DNA of 32,819 bases from Streptomyces sp. TRM64462 (GCF_013362995.1 NZ_JABWDV010000145.1:1-32819); one strand, 5' to 3'; positions 1 through 9,485 are shown, numbered from the stretch's first letter. Numbers and translations are program-made. The notes: generated from the sequence alone by a model not told the origin.

Positions 1-1
1 G

Positions 2-814
2 CCCGACCTGGTCCCCGAGTGGCTGCCCGCGCTCCCCGGCGCGGCCGCCGCCGCGCTGCCCCGCACAGACCGGTCGGGCGCGGCCGCCGTGTACTACCCG
101 GCCTGTGTGAACCGGATCTTCGGGGAGCCGGCCGGCCACCGGGGGCCGTCGCTGCCCGAGGCGGTGGTCGCGCTGTCGGCGCGGGCCGGGCTGCCCGTGT
201 GGATCCCCGGCGACGTGCGGGGCACGTGCTGCGCGACCGTCTGGACGTCCAAGGGGTACGCGGCCGGGGCCGAGGTGATGGCGAACCGGATCGTGGAGGC
301 CGCCTGGGGCTGGACCGGCGGGGGCGCGCTGCCGCTCGTCGTGGACGCCTCGTCGTGCGCGCTGGGTCTCGGCCGCGAGGTGGTGCCGTACCTGAGCGAC
401 CGCAACCGGGAGCTGCACGCCGAACTGACCGTCCTCGACTCGCCGGTGTGGGCCGCGGACCGGCTCCTCACCCGTTTGGCGGTACGGCGGACGGTCCGTT
501 CCGCGGTCGTGCACCCCACCTGTTCGATGCGGCAGCTGGGCGACGAGGACCGGCTCGTGGCGCTCGCCGCGGCGTGCGCGGACGAGGTGGTCGTGCCGGA
601 CGACGCCGGGTGCTGCGCCTTCGCCGGGGACCGGGGCATGCTGCACCGCGAGTTGACGGAGTCGGCGACGGCGCGCGAAGCCGCCGAGGTGAGGGCCCGT
701 ACGTACGACGCGCATCTGTCGGCGAACCGTACGTGCGAGATCGGGATGCAGCACGCGACGGGCCGCCGTTACTGCTCGGTGCTGCTGGAACTGGAGCACG
801 CGACGCGCCCCTGA
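2..814 (+). CDS. FAD-linked oxidase with Fe-S (CCG) domain, C-terminal part
   Basis: This is the 3' end of a gene that begins before the window; the frame is open from base 2 to a TGA at 812-814. The visible 270 residues hold the cysteine-rich tandem CCG module of two-domain FAD/Fe-S oxidases (D-lactate dehydrogenase, glycolate oxidase and YdiJ-like proteins). Seen are YYPACVNR, a GTCC motif, then HPTCSMRQ and DAGCCAF, plus the ending SANRTCEIGMQHATGR typical of the family. These cysteines are the likely ligands of a [4Fe-4S]-type cluster that passes electrons from the flavin to quinone. The FAD-binding half is outside the window, so the substrate cannot be called; 2-hydroxyacids such as lactate are the usual guess. 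Confidence 0.85.
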   Translation, partial: PDLVPEWLPALPGAAAAALPRTDRSGAAAVYYPACVNRIFGEPAGHRGPSLPEAVVALSARAGLPVWIPGDVRGTCCATVWTSKGYAAGAEVMANRIVEAAWGWTGGGALPLVVDASSCALGLGREVVPYLSDRNRELHAELTVLDSPVWAADRLLTRLAVRRTVRSAVVHPTCSMRQLGDEDRLVALAAACADEVVVPDDAGCCAFAGDRGMLHRELTESATAREAAEVRARTYDAHLSANRTCEIGMQHATGRRYCSVLLELEHATRP

Positions 815-835
815 CGGCCTGTCGGCCTCCTCGCT

Positions 836-849
836 CCCCGCGTACGGGG
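836..849 (+). terminator. Weak hairpin after the oxidase gene
   Basis: CCCCG and CGGGG pair around a CGTA loop, 21 bases after the oxidase stop codon. The stem is only 5 bp and no T run follows, so this is a weak call. The rest of 815-917 shows no other clear signal. Confidence 0.3.
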
Positions 850-917
850 GATCTTGGCGAGTTGTGTGCGGCTCGGTGCGAAAACCGTTTGCCCCGGCCG
901 GAGCGGAGGCGTGAACC

Positions 918-2828
918 TTGCACGTCTTGTTCTCCGCCCGCCTCCCCTGGGACGTCATGCAGATCCGTCATCTTCCGTACGCCGACCCCGGCGAACCCGA
1001 CGTCCGCTCGGGCACCCGTTTCCTCGTCTGGCTGGGCCGCGAGCAGTGGGCCGGCCAGCTCGCCGCGCTCTGCTGGGGCCTGGTCCTGCAACTCGGCATC
1101 GCCGCACTGCCGCTGGGCGTCGGCCTGGCCGTGCAGGCCGTCGTCGACCGCTCCGGCAGCGGCCTGGCCGTGGCCGGCGGGGTGCTCGCCCTGCTGGGCG
1201 TGGTCGTCGCGGTCGGCGACATGATGCTGCACCGCACCGCCGTCACCAACTGGATCACCGCGGCCGCGCGGGTGCAGCAGCTGCTGGCCCGCAGGACCGC
1301 CGAGCTGGGTGCGGTGCTGACCCGGCGCGTGGCAGCGGGCGAGGTCGTCGCGGTGTCCACCGGTGACGTCGAGAAGATCGGCTGGTTCGTGGAGGCGATG
1401 TCCCGGTTCCTGGCGGCGGCGCTCACGCTGGTCGCCGTGTGCGTGGGCCTGGTGCTGTACCTGCCGGAGCTGGGCGCCGTCGTCGCGGTCGGCGTGCCGC
1501 TGCTGGCCCTGGCCCCGCTGCCGCTGCTGCCGCGGGCGACGCGGCGGGCGGACGCCCAGCGCGAGAAGGCGGGGCGGGCGACCGAGCTGGCGTCGGACAC
1601 GGTCGCCGGGCTGCGTGTGCTGCGCGGCATCGGCGGCGAGGAACTGTTCCTGGACCGCTACCGGGCGGCGTCCCAGGAGGTGCGGGCCGCCGCCGTGCGC
1701 AGCGCCCGCTCGTGGGCGCTGATCGCCGCCGTGCAGGTCGTGCTGCCGGGACTGCTGATGATCGTGGTGGTCGTGTACGGGGCGCGGCTCGCGTTCGAGG
1801 GCCGGATCTCGGTCGGCGAGCTGGTGACGGTGTACGGCGCCGTGATGCTGACGCACCATCCGCTGCGCGGGTTCGAGGAGATCGCGATGGCGTACTCGTT
1901 CTCGCGCCCGTCGGCGAAGCGCGCGGCTCGGGTGCTCGCGCTGTCCCGTACGGAGCCGGTGGCCGCGACCGGGCAGGTGCCGGGCGGCGACCTGTACGAC
2001 CCGGTGACCGGGCTGCTGGCGCCCGCCGGGTGTCTGACGGCCGTGGTGTGCGGCGACCCGGACGCGGCGGGGCGCCTGGCCGACCGGCTCGGCGGCCACC
2101 CGGCCGGGGCGGAGGCCGCCGGGCCGGAGGCGTCGGTGGTGCTGGGCGGCGTACCGCTGGACGGGCTGCCGCTGGACGTGGCCCGTACGGCGGTCCTGGT
2201 CCAGGACAAGGACCCCGTGCTGCTGTCCGGCACCCTCCGGGAGCTGCTGGACGTGCCGTCGTCCGGGGCCGTGAGCCCCGAGGACGCTCTGGCGGCCGCG
2301 CAGTGCGGCGACGTGCTGGACGCGCTGGCGCAGGCGTCGGCCGACCCGGGCGGCGACCCGATGCGGACGCCGATCACCGAGCGCGGCCGCTCGCTGTCGG
2401 GCGGTCAGCGGCAGCGGCTCGCCCTGGCCAGGTCCCTGGTGACCGACCCGGAGGTGCTGGTCCTGGACGAGCCGACGTCGGCCGTGGACTCGCACACCGA
2501 GGCCCGCGTCGCCGCGGGCGTCCGGAAGATCCGCGCGGGGCGTACGACGGTCGTTCTCGCGTCGTCGCCGCTGCTGCTCGACCTGGCCGACCGGGTGGTG
2601 CTGGTGCACGAGGGGCGCGCGGTGGCGGTCGGCACGCACCGCGAACTGCTCGGCGCAGAGCCCCGCTACCGGGCGGTCGTGTCCCGCGAACCCGCACTCG
2701 CCCATGAGTCCGCCGCCGAGCCCGTCCCAGCGCCCATGCCCGAGCCCGTCCTTGATCCCGCCGACAAGCCCGTCCCCGAGCCCATCTCCGAGCCCGCCGC
2801 GCTCGTCGACATCGAGGAGTCCGCATGA
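918..2828 (+). CDS. ABC exporter subunit A (TMD-NBD), catalytically degenerate NBD
   Basis: A 636-residue half-transporter: an ABC_membrane-type domain (about residues 40-330) fused to a nucleotide-binding domain (about 355-590). The TTG start is chosen because GGAGG lies 8 bases upstream; an ATG at 957 is the alternative. The signature LSGGQ (493-497), Q-loop Q429 and Walker B LVLDE (514-518) are intact. The Walker A position reads CGDPDAAG (378-385) with no GxxGxGK[ST] lysine, and the H-loop histidine is serine (LASSP, S549). It can therefore serve only as the partner NBD in a heterodimer. The stop overlaps the next gene by ATGA, so the two are co-translated. Residues 600-626 form an unusual Glu-Pro-rich tail. 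The substrate is unknown; a drug, lipid or peptide exporter is likely. Confidence 0.9.
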   Translation: MHVLFSARLPWDVMQIRHLPYADPGEPDVRSGTRFLVWLGREQWAGQLAALCWGLVLQLGIAALPLGVGLAVQAVVDRSGSGLAVAGGVLALLGVVVAVGDMMLHRTAVTNWITAAARVQQLLARRTAELGAVLTRRVAAGEVVAVSTGDVEKIGWFVEAMSRFLAAALTLVAVCVGLVLYLPELGAVVAVGVPLLALAPLPLLPRATRRADAQREKAGRATELASDTVAGLRVLRGIGGEELFLDRYRAASQEVRAAAVRSARSWALIAAVQVVLPGLLMIVVVVYGARLAFEGRISVGELVTVYGAVMLTHHPLRGFEEIAMAYSFSRPSAKRAARVLALSRTEPVAATGQVPGGDLYDPVTGLLAPAGCLTAVVCGDPDAAGRLADRLGGHPAGAEAAGPEASVVLGGVPLDGLPLDVARTAVLVQDKDPVLLSGTLRELLDVPSSGAVSPEDALAAAQCGDVLDALAQASADPGGDPMRTPITERGRSLSGGQRQRLALARSLVTDPEVLVLDEPTSAVDSHTEARVAAGVRKIRAGRTTVVLASSPLLLDLADRVVLVHEGRAVAVGTHRELLGAEPRYRAVVSREPALAHESAAEPVPAPMPEPVLDPADKPVPEPISEPAALVDIEESA

Positions 2829-4606
2829 TCGGCCTGGCGCCCCCGGAGTACGACCCGGCGGCCCCGCAGTCCGCGACGACCCTGCCCGTGGGCGCGCCCG
2901 GGACGGTACGGGCGTACGTGCGCGAGCTGCTGCGCCGCCACCGCCGGGCGTTCACGCTGCTCGTCGCCGTGAACGCGGTCGCGGTCGTCGCGTCGATGGC
3001 GGGCCCGTATCTGCTCGGCTCCCTGGTGCAGCGGCTCGCCGACGGGGCGCGCGAGCTGCACCTGGAGCGCACGCTGGCGCTGTTCGTGCTGGCCCTGGCC
3101 GTCCAGGCCGTGTTCGTACGGCTGGTGCGGCTGCGCGGGGCGATGCTCGGCGAGGAGACGCTGGCCGATCTGCGCGAGGACTTCCTGGTCCGGTCGGTGC
3201 GGCTGCCGCCGGGCGTGCTGGAACGGGCCGGGACCGGTGATCTGCTGTCCCGTGTCACCACCGACATCGACCGGCTGGCGGAGGCGATGCGGCAGGCCGT
3301 GCCGCAGCTCGCGGTCGGCGTGGTGTGGGCGGGGCTGCTGCTCGGCGGGATGGCGGTCGTCGCTCCCCCGCTGGCGCTCGCGGCCCTGGTGGCGGCGCCG
3401 CTGCTGGCGGTGGGCTGCCGCTGGTACTTCCGGCGGGCCCCTTCGGCGTACCGCTCGGAGGCCGCCGGGTACGCGGCGGTGGCCGCGGCGCTCGCCGAGA
3501 CGGTGGACGCGGGCCGCACCGTCGAGTCGCACCGGCTGGGGGCGCGGCGGGTGGCCCTGTCGGAGCGGCGGATCGGGCAGTGGACGGCCTGGGAGCGTTA
3601 CACGCTCTTCCTCCGCTCGGTGTTCCTGCCGGTGATCAGCCTCACCCACATGGTCGTGCTGGTGTCCGTGCTGCTCATCGGCGGCGTGCTCGTCCTGCAC
3701 GGGCGGCTCGACGTGGGGCAGCTCACGACGGGGGCGCTGCTGGCGCAGATGCTGGTGGATCCCATCGGGATCATCCTGCGCTGGTACGACGAGCTCCAGG
3801 TCGCGCAGGTGTCGCTGGCCCGCCTGGTCGGAGTGCGGGAGGTGGAGCCGGACGCCGGTGACGGCGCCGTACGGCCCGAGGGGCGCGACGTACGGGCGGA
3901 CGAGGTGCGGTTCGGCTACCGCGAGGGGGTGGACGTCCTGCACGCGGTGTCCCTGGCCGTGGCGCCCGGGACGCGGCTGGCCCTGGTGGGCCCGTCGGGC
4001 GCGGGAAAGTCGACGCTGGGGCGGCTGCTCGCCGGGATCTACGCGCCGCGCTCCGGGCAGGTCACGCTCGGGGCCGCGGAGCTTTCGCGGATGCCCGCCG
4101 AGCGGGTGCGGGAGCATGTCGCCCTGGTCAACCAGGAGCACCACGTCTTCGTGGGCTCCCTGCGCGACAACCTCCGGCTCGCGCGGGCCGGGGCGGGCGA
4201 CGGGGAGCTGTGGGCGGCGCTGCACGCGGTGGGCGCCGACGCGTGGGTGCGGCCGCTGCCCGAGGGCCTGGACACGGAGGTGGGGTCGGGCGCCCGGACG
4301 CTGTCCCCGGCGCAGGCGCAGCAGGTGGCGCTGGCCCGGCTGGTCCTCGCGGACCCGCACACGCTGGTCCTGGACGAGGCGACGTCGCTGCTCGACCCGC
4401 GGGCGGCCCGCCATCTGGAGCGGTCCCTCGCCCGGGTGCTGGAGGGGCGGACGGTCGTGGCGATCGCGCACCGGCTGCACACGGCGCACGACGCGGATCT
4501 GATCGCGGTGGTGGAGGGCGGCCGGATCAGCGAGCTGGGCAGCCATGACGCGCTGGTCGCGGCGGACGGTGCGTACGCGGCGCTGTGGCGGTCCTGGCAC
4601 GGCTGA
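2825..4606 (+). CDS. ABC exporter subunit B (TMD-NBD), partner of the upstream gene
   Basis: A 593-residue half-transporter with membrane helices from about residue 40 to 325 and a C-terminal NBD. Walker A is canonical (GPSGAGKS, 389-396). Q437, Walker B LVLDE (514-518) and the H-loop H549 (IAHRL) are present. The signature is altered to LSPAQ (493-497) in place of LSGGQ. This is the mirror image of subunit A: the intact Walker A here meets the intact signature of A, while the degenerate Walker A of A meets this degenerate signature. One competent and one dead ATP site result, the pattern known from asymmetric heterodimeric exporters. The start ATG lies inside the ATGA overlap with gene A. 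A repeat array and a strong hairpin follow the stop. Confidence 0.92.
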   Translation: MIGLAPPEYDPAAPQSATTLPVGAPGTVRAYVRELLRRHRRAFTLLVAVNAVAVVASMAGPYLLGSLVQRLADGARELHLERTLALFVLALAVQAVFVRLVRLRGAMLGEETLADLREDFLVRSVRLPPGVLERAGTGDLLSRVTTDIDRLAEAMRQAVPQLAVGVVWAGLLLGGMAVVAPPLALAALVAAPLLAVGCRWYFRRAPSAYRSEAAGYAAVAAALAETVDAGRTVESHRLGARRVALSERRIGQWTAWERYTLFLRSVFLPVISLTHMVVLVSVLLIGGVLVLHGRLDVGQLTTGALLAQMLVDPIGIILRWYDELQVAQVSLARLVGVREVEPDAGDGAVRPEGRDVRADEVRFGYREGVDVLHAVSLAVAPGTRLALVGPSGAGKSTLGRLLAGIYAPRSGQVTLGAAELSRMPAERVREHVALVNQEHHVFVGSLRDNLRLARAGAGDGELWAALHAVGADAWVRPLPEGLDTEVGSGARTLSPAQAQQVALARLVLADPHTLVLDEATSLLDPRAARHLERSLARVLEGRTVVAIAHRLHTAHDADLIAVVEGGRISELGSHDALVAADGAYAALWRSWHG

Positions 4607-4620
4607 CCGCCGGAGCCGAG

Positions 4621-4712
4621 CCGGAGCCGACGCCCACCGCCGGAGCCGACGCCCACCGCCGGAGCGACGCCCACCGCCGGAGCGACGCCCACCGCCGGAG
4701 CGACGCCCACCG
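4621..4712. repeat. Five-copy 18/19-bp tandem repeat
   Basis: Two 19-bp units followed by three 18-bp units, all of the form CCGGAGC(C)GACGCCCACCG, lie 14 bases after the exporter stop codon. The units are nearly identical, which suggests recent slippage expansion. The array sits between convergent genes and is most likely non-coding. One forward frame reads EPEPTPTAGA, resembling the Glu-Pro tail of exporter subunit A. Confidence 0.9.
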
Positions 4713-4731
4713 CCGAGGCCGACCGACAGGC

Positions 4732-4766
4732 CCCGCGGGTTCTGATGCGGCATCAGAAACCGCGGG
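4732..4766. terminator. Bidirectional hairpin terminator between convergent genes
   Basis: Arms 4732-4747 and 4751-4766 (right arm CATCAGAAACCGCGGG) pair at 15 of 16 positions around a 3-base loop. It lies between the exporter gene (plus) and the membrane protein gene (minus), whose stop is 8 bases away, so it can serve both strands. There is no long T run, as is common in high-GC actinobacteria. Confidence 0.8.
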
Positions 4767-4774
4767 CCCGTGCC

Positions 4775-5566
4775 TCACACCAGATTGAGGGCCACCACGC
4801 CGCCCGCGCCGCCGAGCACCATGAACACCGGCATCAGCACCCGCACCTCGACCCAGCTGCCCGCCTTGAAGCGCAGCGCCTTCGGCGGCCCGAGCGGGTA
4901 CCAGCGCTTGCGGCCGATCGGGATGGGCCACAGGATCGGGCAGCCCGACACGGTCAGGGCGTCTCCGATGTCGTGCACCAGCGCGCCCAGCACGATGGGC
5001 AGGCCCAGCCACAGGTACTCCTGGCCCGGCGCGTCGAACAGCCAGTTCGCGCCGTTCCCCGGCTGGTCCAGGACGCCCGCGAGGATCCACGCGCTGGTCG
5101 CGCCGAGCAGCCACACCAGGACGTCGCTCGACACCCGGGCCGCCCGCCACAGCAGGCCCTCGACGGCCAGCACGAGGTGGACGAACAGGATCGCGAGGAC
5201 GGCCCAGCGGCCGCCCGCCACGGCGATCCCGGAGGCGCCCGCGCCGATCAGCACCGCCCACACCCAGGTGTGCGTGAGCGTCCGGTGGCCGCCGCTCCTG
5301 CGCGGGTCGGCGGGCTTCCGGGTCGCCTTGTACACGGCGTACGAGAGCTTGTCGACGACCTCGCACAGCCAGCGCGACAGGGGTCCGAAGGCGCGCGAGA
5401 TCGTCGCCGACTTGTGGTCCAGGTCGGGGGCGAGGGCCGCTCCCGCGCAGATCAGCGCGCCGACAACGAGCACCGGCCACGGCATGGCGTGGCCGGCGGC
5501 CGCGGTCGCGGCGCCCACCCCCAGCCAGGCTGCCGCCCCGGAGAGAGAGTGCGCCGGTCCCATCAT
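4775..5566 (-). CDS. Membrane-bound metal-dependent hydrolase-like protein (DUF457/YdjM family)
   Basis: A 263-residue protein from the tandem ATG at 5564-5566; a longer reading to 5677 is open but its extra N-terminus is Arg/His/Pro-rich and unlike the family. It shows the DUF457/YdjM pattern: an N-terminal AHSLSG, then LAPDLDH and GGHRTLTHTW, whose Asp/His residues are the presumed metal ligands, interleaved with five or more hydrophobic segments. A later VHDIGDALT adds another Asp/His pair. E. coli YdjM is an SOS-regulated inner membrane protein, but the biochemical activity of the family is not established. It is divergent from the helicase gene. Confidence 0.8.
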   Translation of the reverse strand: MMGPAHSLSGAAAWLGVGAATAAAGHAMPWPVLVVGALICAGAALAPDLDHKSATISRAFGPLSRWLCEVVDKLSYAVYKATRKPADPRRSGGHRTLTHTWVWAVLIGAGASGIAVAGGRWAVLAILFVHLVLAVEGLLWRAARVSSDVLVWLLGATSAWILAGVLDQPGNGANWLFDAPGQEYLWLGLPIVLGALVHDIGDALTVSGCPILWPIPIGRKRWYPLGPPKALRFKAGSWVEVRVLMPVFMVLGGAGGVVALNLV

Positions 5567-5604
5567 GTGCGTGTCCGCCCCAGTGTTCGTGTGGTGTGGC
5601 CGAG

Positions 5605-5633
5605 TTGACGGCACAGGGTACCGTCCGTGATCT
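5605..5633 (+). promoter_or_regulatory. Candidate promoter of the helicase gene
   Basis: TTGACG (5605-5610) is followed after 17 bases by TGATCT (5628-5633). The -35 is good for a HrdB-type promoter and the -10 is poor. The position about 45 bases before the helicase start is reasonable. Confidence 0.35.
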
Positions 5634-5678
5634 TCACGCGGACGGCCGGTTCCCGGTTCGTGACGTAAGCCAGGCAAG

Positions 5679-8201
5679 ATGGAGTGCGTGACCCTTATCG
5701 ATCAGCTCCCGCGGACCGCCGACCCCGATGACCTCTTCGAGGCCTTCTCGTCCTGGGCGGAGGGCCGGGGCATCAGCCTCTACCCGGCCCAGGAGGAGGC
5801 GCTGATCGAAGTGGTCTCGGGCGCCAACGTGATCCTCTCCACGCCCACCGGCTCGGGAAAGAGCCTGGTCGCGGCGGGTGCGCACTTCACGGCGCTGGCC
5901 AACGACCAGGTCACGTTCTACACGGCGCCGATCAAGGCGCTGGTGTCCGAGAAGTTCTTCGACCTGTGCAAGCTGTTCGGCACCGAGAACGTCGGCATGC
6001 TCACCGGTGACGCGTCCGTGAACGCGGACGCGCCGGTGATCTGCTGCACGGCGGAGGTGCTGGCGTCGATCGCGCTGCGCGACGGCAGGCACGCCGACAT
6101 CGGCCAGGTCGTGATGGACGAGTTCCACTTCTACGCGGAGCCGGACCGCGGCTGGGCCTGGCAGATCCCGCTCCTGGAACTCCCGCAGGCGCAGTTCGTC
6201 CTCATGTCGGCGACGCTCGGCGACGTGTCGATGTTCGAGAAGGACCTGACCCGGCGCACCGGCCGTCCCACCGCGGTGGTCCGCTCGGCGACGCGGCCGG
6301 TCCCGCTCTCGTACGAGTACGAGCTCACGCCCATCACCGAGACGCTGACCGAGCTGCTGGAGACCAAGCAGGCGCCGGTCTACATCGTCCACTTCACCCA
6401 GGCGCAGGCCGTGGAGCGCGCGCAGTCGCTGATGAGCATCAACATGTGCACGCGCGAGGAGAAGGACCAGATCGCGGAGCTGATCGGCAACTTCCGCTTC
6501 ACCACCAAGTTCGGCCGCAACCTGTCCCGTTACGTCCGGCACGGTATCGGTGTGCACCACGCCGGCATGCTGCCGAAGTACCGGCGCCTGGTGGAGAAGC
6601 TGGCGCAGGCGGGCCTGCTGAAGGTGATCTGCGGTACGGACACACTCGGCGTCGGGGTCAACGTCCCCATCCGTACGGTGCTGTTCACGGCGCTCACGAA
6701 GTACGACGGGAACCGGGTGCGGACGCTGCGTGCCCGTGAGTTCCACCAGATCGCGGGCCGCGCGGGGCGGGCCGGCTTCGACACGGCCGGTTTCGTGGTG
6801 GCGCAGGCTCCCGAGCACGTCATCGAGAACGAGAAGGCACTCGCCAAGGCGGGCGACGATCCGAAGAAGCGCCGCAAGGTGGTCCGCAAGAAGGCCCCGG
6901 AGGGCTTCGTCAACTGGTCGGAGAACACCTTCGAGAAGCTGATCGCCTCCGAGCCGGAGCCGCTGACGTCCCGCTTCCGGGTCACGCACACCATGCTGCT
7001 GTCGGTGATCGCCCGGCCCGGCGACGCCTTCCAGGCGATGCGGAGCCTGCTGGAGGACAACCACGAGCCGCGCAAGAACCAGTTGCGGCACATCCGCCGG
7101 GCCATCGCCATCTACCGTTCGCTGCTGGACGGCGGTGTGGTGGAGCAGCTTGCCGAGCCGGACGCGGAGGGCCGTACGATCCGGCTCACCGTCGACCTCC
7201 AGCAGGACTTCGCGCTGAACCAGCCGCTGTCGACGTTCGCCCTGGCGGCATACGACCTGCTCGACCCGGAGTCCCCGTCGTACGCGCTGGACATGGTCTC
7301 GGTCGTCGAGTCGACGCTGGACGACCCGCGCCAGATCCTCGCCGCGCAGCAGAACAAGGCGCGCGGGGAGGCCGTCGCCGCGATGAAGGCGGACGGCGTC
7401 GAGTACGAGGAGCGCATGGAGCGGCTCCAGGACGTGTCGTACCCGAAGCCGCTCGACGAGCTGCTGTGGCACGCGTACAACACGTACAAGAAGTCCCACC
7501 CGTGGGTCGGTGACCACCCGGTGTCGCCGAAGTCGGTGATCCGCGACATGTACGAGCGGGCGCTGACCTTCACCGAGTTCACGTCGTTCTACGAGCTGGC
7601 GCGGACCGAGGGCATCGTGCTGCGCTATCTGGCGAGCGCGTACAAGGCGCTCGACCACACCATCCCGGACGATCTGAAGACGGAGGACCTGGAGGACCTG
7701 ATCGCCTGGCTGGGCGAGATGGTGCGCCAGGTGGACTCCAGTCTCCTGGACGAGTGGGAGCAGCTCGCCAACCCGGAGGTGGAGACCGCGGAGGAGGCGC
7801 AGGAGAAGGCCGACCAGGTCAAGCCGGTCACGGCGAACGCCCGCGCCTTCCGCGTGCTCGTACGGAACGCGATGTTCCGGCGGGTGGAGCTGGCGGCGCT
7901 CGACAACGTCGACGAGCTGGGCGAGCTGGACGCGGAGTCCGGGTGGGACGCGGACGCGTGGGGCGAGGCGATGGACAAGTACTGGGACGAGTACGAGGAC
8001 CTGGGCACGGGCCCGGACGCGCGCGGCCCGAAGCTGCTGTCCATCGAGGAGGACCCCGACCACGGTCTGTGGCGCGTCCGCCAGACGTTCGCGGACCCGA
8101 ACGGCGACCATGACTGGGGCATCAGCGCGGAGGTGGACCTGGCAGCCTCGGACGAGGAGGGCCGCGCGGTCGTCCGCGTGACGGACGTGGGCCCGTTCTG
8201 A
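5679..8201 (+). CDS. Ski2-like DEAD/DEAH-box helicase with DUF3516-type C-terminus
   Basis: An 840-residue superfamily 2 helicase. In order: Walker A STPTGSGKS (54-62), motif Ia around TAPIKALVSEK (82-92), DEFH as motif II (147-150), SAT (177-179), HHAGMLP (293-299), motif V GTDTLGVGVNVP (319-330) and motif VI QIAGRAGRAG (357-366). The HHAGMLP and motif VI sequences place it with Ski2/Mtr4-like RNA helicases and not with RecQ or UvrB. The C-terminal 400 or so residues match in style the DUF3516 extension of actinobacterial homologues. It probably unwinds RNA in an ATP-dependent way; its partner is unknown. The start is uncertain: ATG at 5679 or GTG at 5688, which gives a protein beginning VTLIDQLP. 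Confidence 0.88.
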   Translation: MECVTLIDQLPRTADPDDLFEAFSSWAEGRGISLYPAQEEALIEVVSGANVILSTPTGSGKSLVAAGAHFTALANDQVTFYTAPIKALVSEKFFDLCKLFGTENVGMLTGDASVNADAPVICCTAEVLASIALRDGRHADIGQVVMDEFHFYAEPDRGWAWQIPLLELPQAQFVLMSATLGDVSMFEKDLTRRTGRPTAVVRSATRPVPLSYEYELTPITETLTELLETKQAPVYIVHFTQAQAVERAQSLMSINMCTREEKDQIAELIGNFRFTTKFGRNLSRYVRHGIGVHHAGMLPKYRRLVEKLAQAGLLKVICGTDTLGVGVNVPIRTVLFTALTKYDGNRVRTLRAREFHQIAGRAGRAGFDTAGFVVAQAPEHVIENEKALAKAGDDPKKRRKVVRKKAPEGFVNWSENTFEKLIASEPEPLTSRFRVTHTMLLSVIARPGDAFQAMRSLLEDNHEPRKNQLRHIRRAIAIYRSLLDGGVVEQLAEPDAEGRTIRLTVDLQQDFALNQPLSTFALAAYDLLDPESPSYALDMVSVVESTLDDPRQILAAQQNKARGEAVAAMKADGVEYEERMERLQDVSYPKPLDELLWHAYNTYKKSHPWVGDHPVSPKSVIRDMYERALTFTEFTSFYELARTEGIVLRYLASAYKALDHTIPDDLKTEDLEDLIAWLGEMVRQVDSSLLDEWEQLANPEVETAEEAQEKADQVKPVTANARAFRVLVRNAMFRRVELAALDNVDELGELDAESGWDADAWGEAMDKYWDEYEDLGTGPDARGPKLLSIEEDPDHGLWRVRQTFADPNGDHDWGISAEVDLAASDEEGRAVVRVTDVGPF

Positions 8202-8270
8202 CCCGTCGCGGGCGTCCGCCCCGTCGCGGGAAGGGGCCCGTTCCGACAACCGGAGACCGGAGGACGACGT

Positions 8271-9146
8271 ATGACGACCAACCCCGCCGAGCGGCTAGTC
8301 GACCTGCTCGACCTGGAGCAGATCGAGGTCGACATCTTCCGCGGCCTCAGCCCCCAGGAGTCGCTGCAGCGGGTCTTCGGCGGGCAGGTCGCCGGGCAGG
8401 CCCTGGTCGCGGCGGGCCGCACCACCGGGGGCGACCGGCCGGTGCACTCGCTGCACGCGTACTTCCTGCGCCCGGGCATCCCGGGGGTGCCGATCGTGTA
8501 CCAGGTGGAGCGGGTGCGGGACGGCCGGTCGTTCACCACGCGGCGGGTGACCGCGATCCAGCGCGGCAGGACGATCTTCAACCTGACGGCGTCCTTCCAC
8601 CAGCCGGAGGAGCCGGGCTTCGAGCACCAGCTGCCGCCCCGTCTGGACTTCCCGCCGCCGGAGGACCTGCCGTCGGTCGCGGATGAGGTGCGCGAGCACC
8701 TGGGCACGCTGCCGGAGACGATGGAGCGGATGGCGCGGCGCATGCCGTTCGACATCCGGTACGTCGACCGGCTGCGCTGGACCGCGGATGAGGTCAAGGA
8801 GGCCGATCCGCGCAGCGCGGTGTGGATGCGGGCGGTGGGGCCGCTGGGCGACGACCCGCTGGTCCACACGTGCGCGCTGACCTACGCCTCGGACATGACC
8901 CTGCTGGACGCGGTCCGCATCCCGGTGGAGCCGCTGTGGGGGCCGCGGGGCTTCGACATGGCGTCGCTGGACCACGCGATGTGGTTCCACCGGCCGTTCC
9001 GTACGGACGAGTGGTTCCTGTACGACCAGGAGTCGCCCATCGCGACGGGCGGCCGCGGGCTGGCCCGGGGCCGGATCTACGACCGGGACGGCCGGCTGCT
9101 GGTATCGGTGGTGCAGGAGGGGCTGTTCCGCCGCCTGAAGCCGTGA
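8271..9146 (+). CDS. tesB: Acyl-CoA thioesterase II (TesB-like)
   Basis: A 291-residue double hot-dog thioesterase, the usual TesB length. The N-terminal half carries VFGGQVAGQALVAA (35-48) and HSLHAYFLRPG (59-69). The C-terminal half holds the expected catalytic trio: D208 in YASDMTLLD, S232 in ASLDHAMWFH and Q282 in VVQEG. It hydrolyses acyl-CoA to free fatty acid and CoA in the cytoplasm. The ATG has a strong upstream GGAGG (ccggaggacgacgt). The 69-base gap from the helicase contains CCCGTCGCGGG twice, so the two could be co-transcribed. It converges with the small gene at 9157, with only 10 bases between stops. Confidence 0.93.
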   Translation: MTTNPAERLVDLLDLEQIEVDIFRGLSPQESLQRVFGGQVAGQALVAAGRTTGGDRPVHSLHAYFLRPGIPGVPIVYQVERVRDGRSFTTRRVTAIQRGRTIFNLTASFHQPEEPGFEHQLPPRLDFPPPEDLPSVADEVREHLGTLPETMERMARRMPFDIRYVDRLRWTADEVKEADPRSAVWMRAVGPLGDDPLVHTCALTYASDMTLLDAVRIPVEPLWGPRGFDMASLDHAMWFHRPFRTDEWFLYDQESPIATGGRGLARGRIYDRDGRLLVSVVQEGLFRRLKP

Positions 9147-9156
9147 CGGCCGGTCG

Positions 9157-9375
9157 TCAGAGGCCCGGCAGGGGCTCCTGGTCCACCTCATGGCGCCGCG
9201 CCCGGACATCGGCCCGCGCCGGGTGGAGCTTCGCGTCGCAGGACGGGCCCAGGCCGCTGCGGCGTGAGGCGCGGCCCGTGAGGGGCCGCCCGCACAGGCG
9301 GCACCACATGCGGCGCAGCGCCGGATCCTCGGTGGTCTCGGGGTCGGCGCCCGGCAGGGCGGCATGGTCGGTCAT
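9157..9375 (-). CDS. Small zinc-ribbon-like protein (DUF6011-type)
   Basis: A 72-residue protein with the motif CRLCGRPLTG followed by GLGPSCDAKLH, giving ligands C25, C28, C46 and possibly H51. This CxxC...GxGPxC pattern is typical of DUF6011 proteins of actinobacteria, whose function is unknown. The ATG at 9373-9375 has an AGGG upstream. A longer frame continues to 10812 on the same strand, but that stretch overlaps the FtsX permease gene and is compositionally a shadow, so I keep the short form. Confidence 0.7.
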   Translation of the reverse strand: MTDHAALPGADPETTEDPALRRMWCRLCGRPLTGRASRRSGLGPSCDAKLHPARADVRARRHEVDQEPLPGL

Positions 9376-9485
9376 GTGACCCTGTCTACCCGGTCGGCGG
9401 CGGGCCGGCCCGGTCGGGGTCGTCCCCGCCCCTGGCCGGCCGGCCGGAACGGCGGGGACACGTCCGTCATGAGGGCGGCGCACAG

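Noticed and set aside
468..2705. 745-codon open frame on the minus strand
   Set aside because: It lies wholly opposite the oxidase end and exporter subunit A, reads as Arg/Gly/His/Gln-rich sequence with no domain, and is the usual antisense artefact of a 73% G+C genome.
4621..4712. Possible CRISPR array
   Set aside because: Units are directly adjacent without unique spacers and there are no cas genes, so it is a simple tandem repeat.
5567..5677. N-terminal extension of the DUF457/YdjM-like protein to 5677
   Set aside because: The extra 37 residues are His/Arg/Pro-rich and run into the helicase promoter region; the tandem ATG at 5564-5566 begins right before the family's AHSLSG motif.
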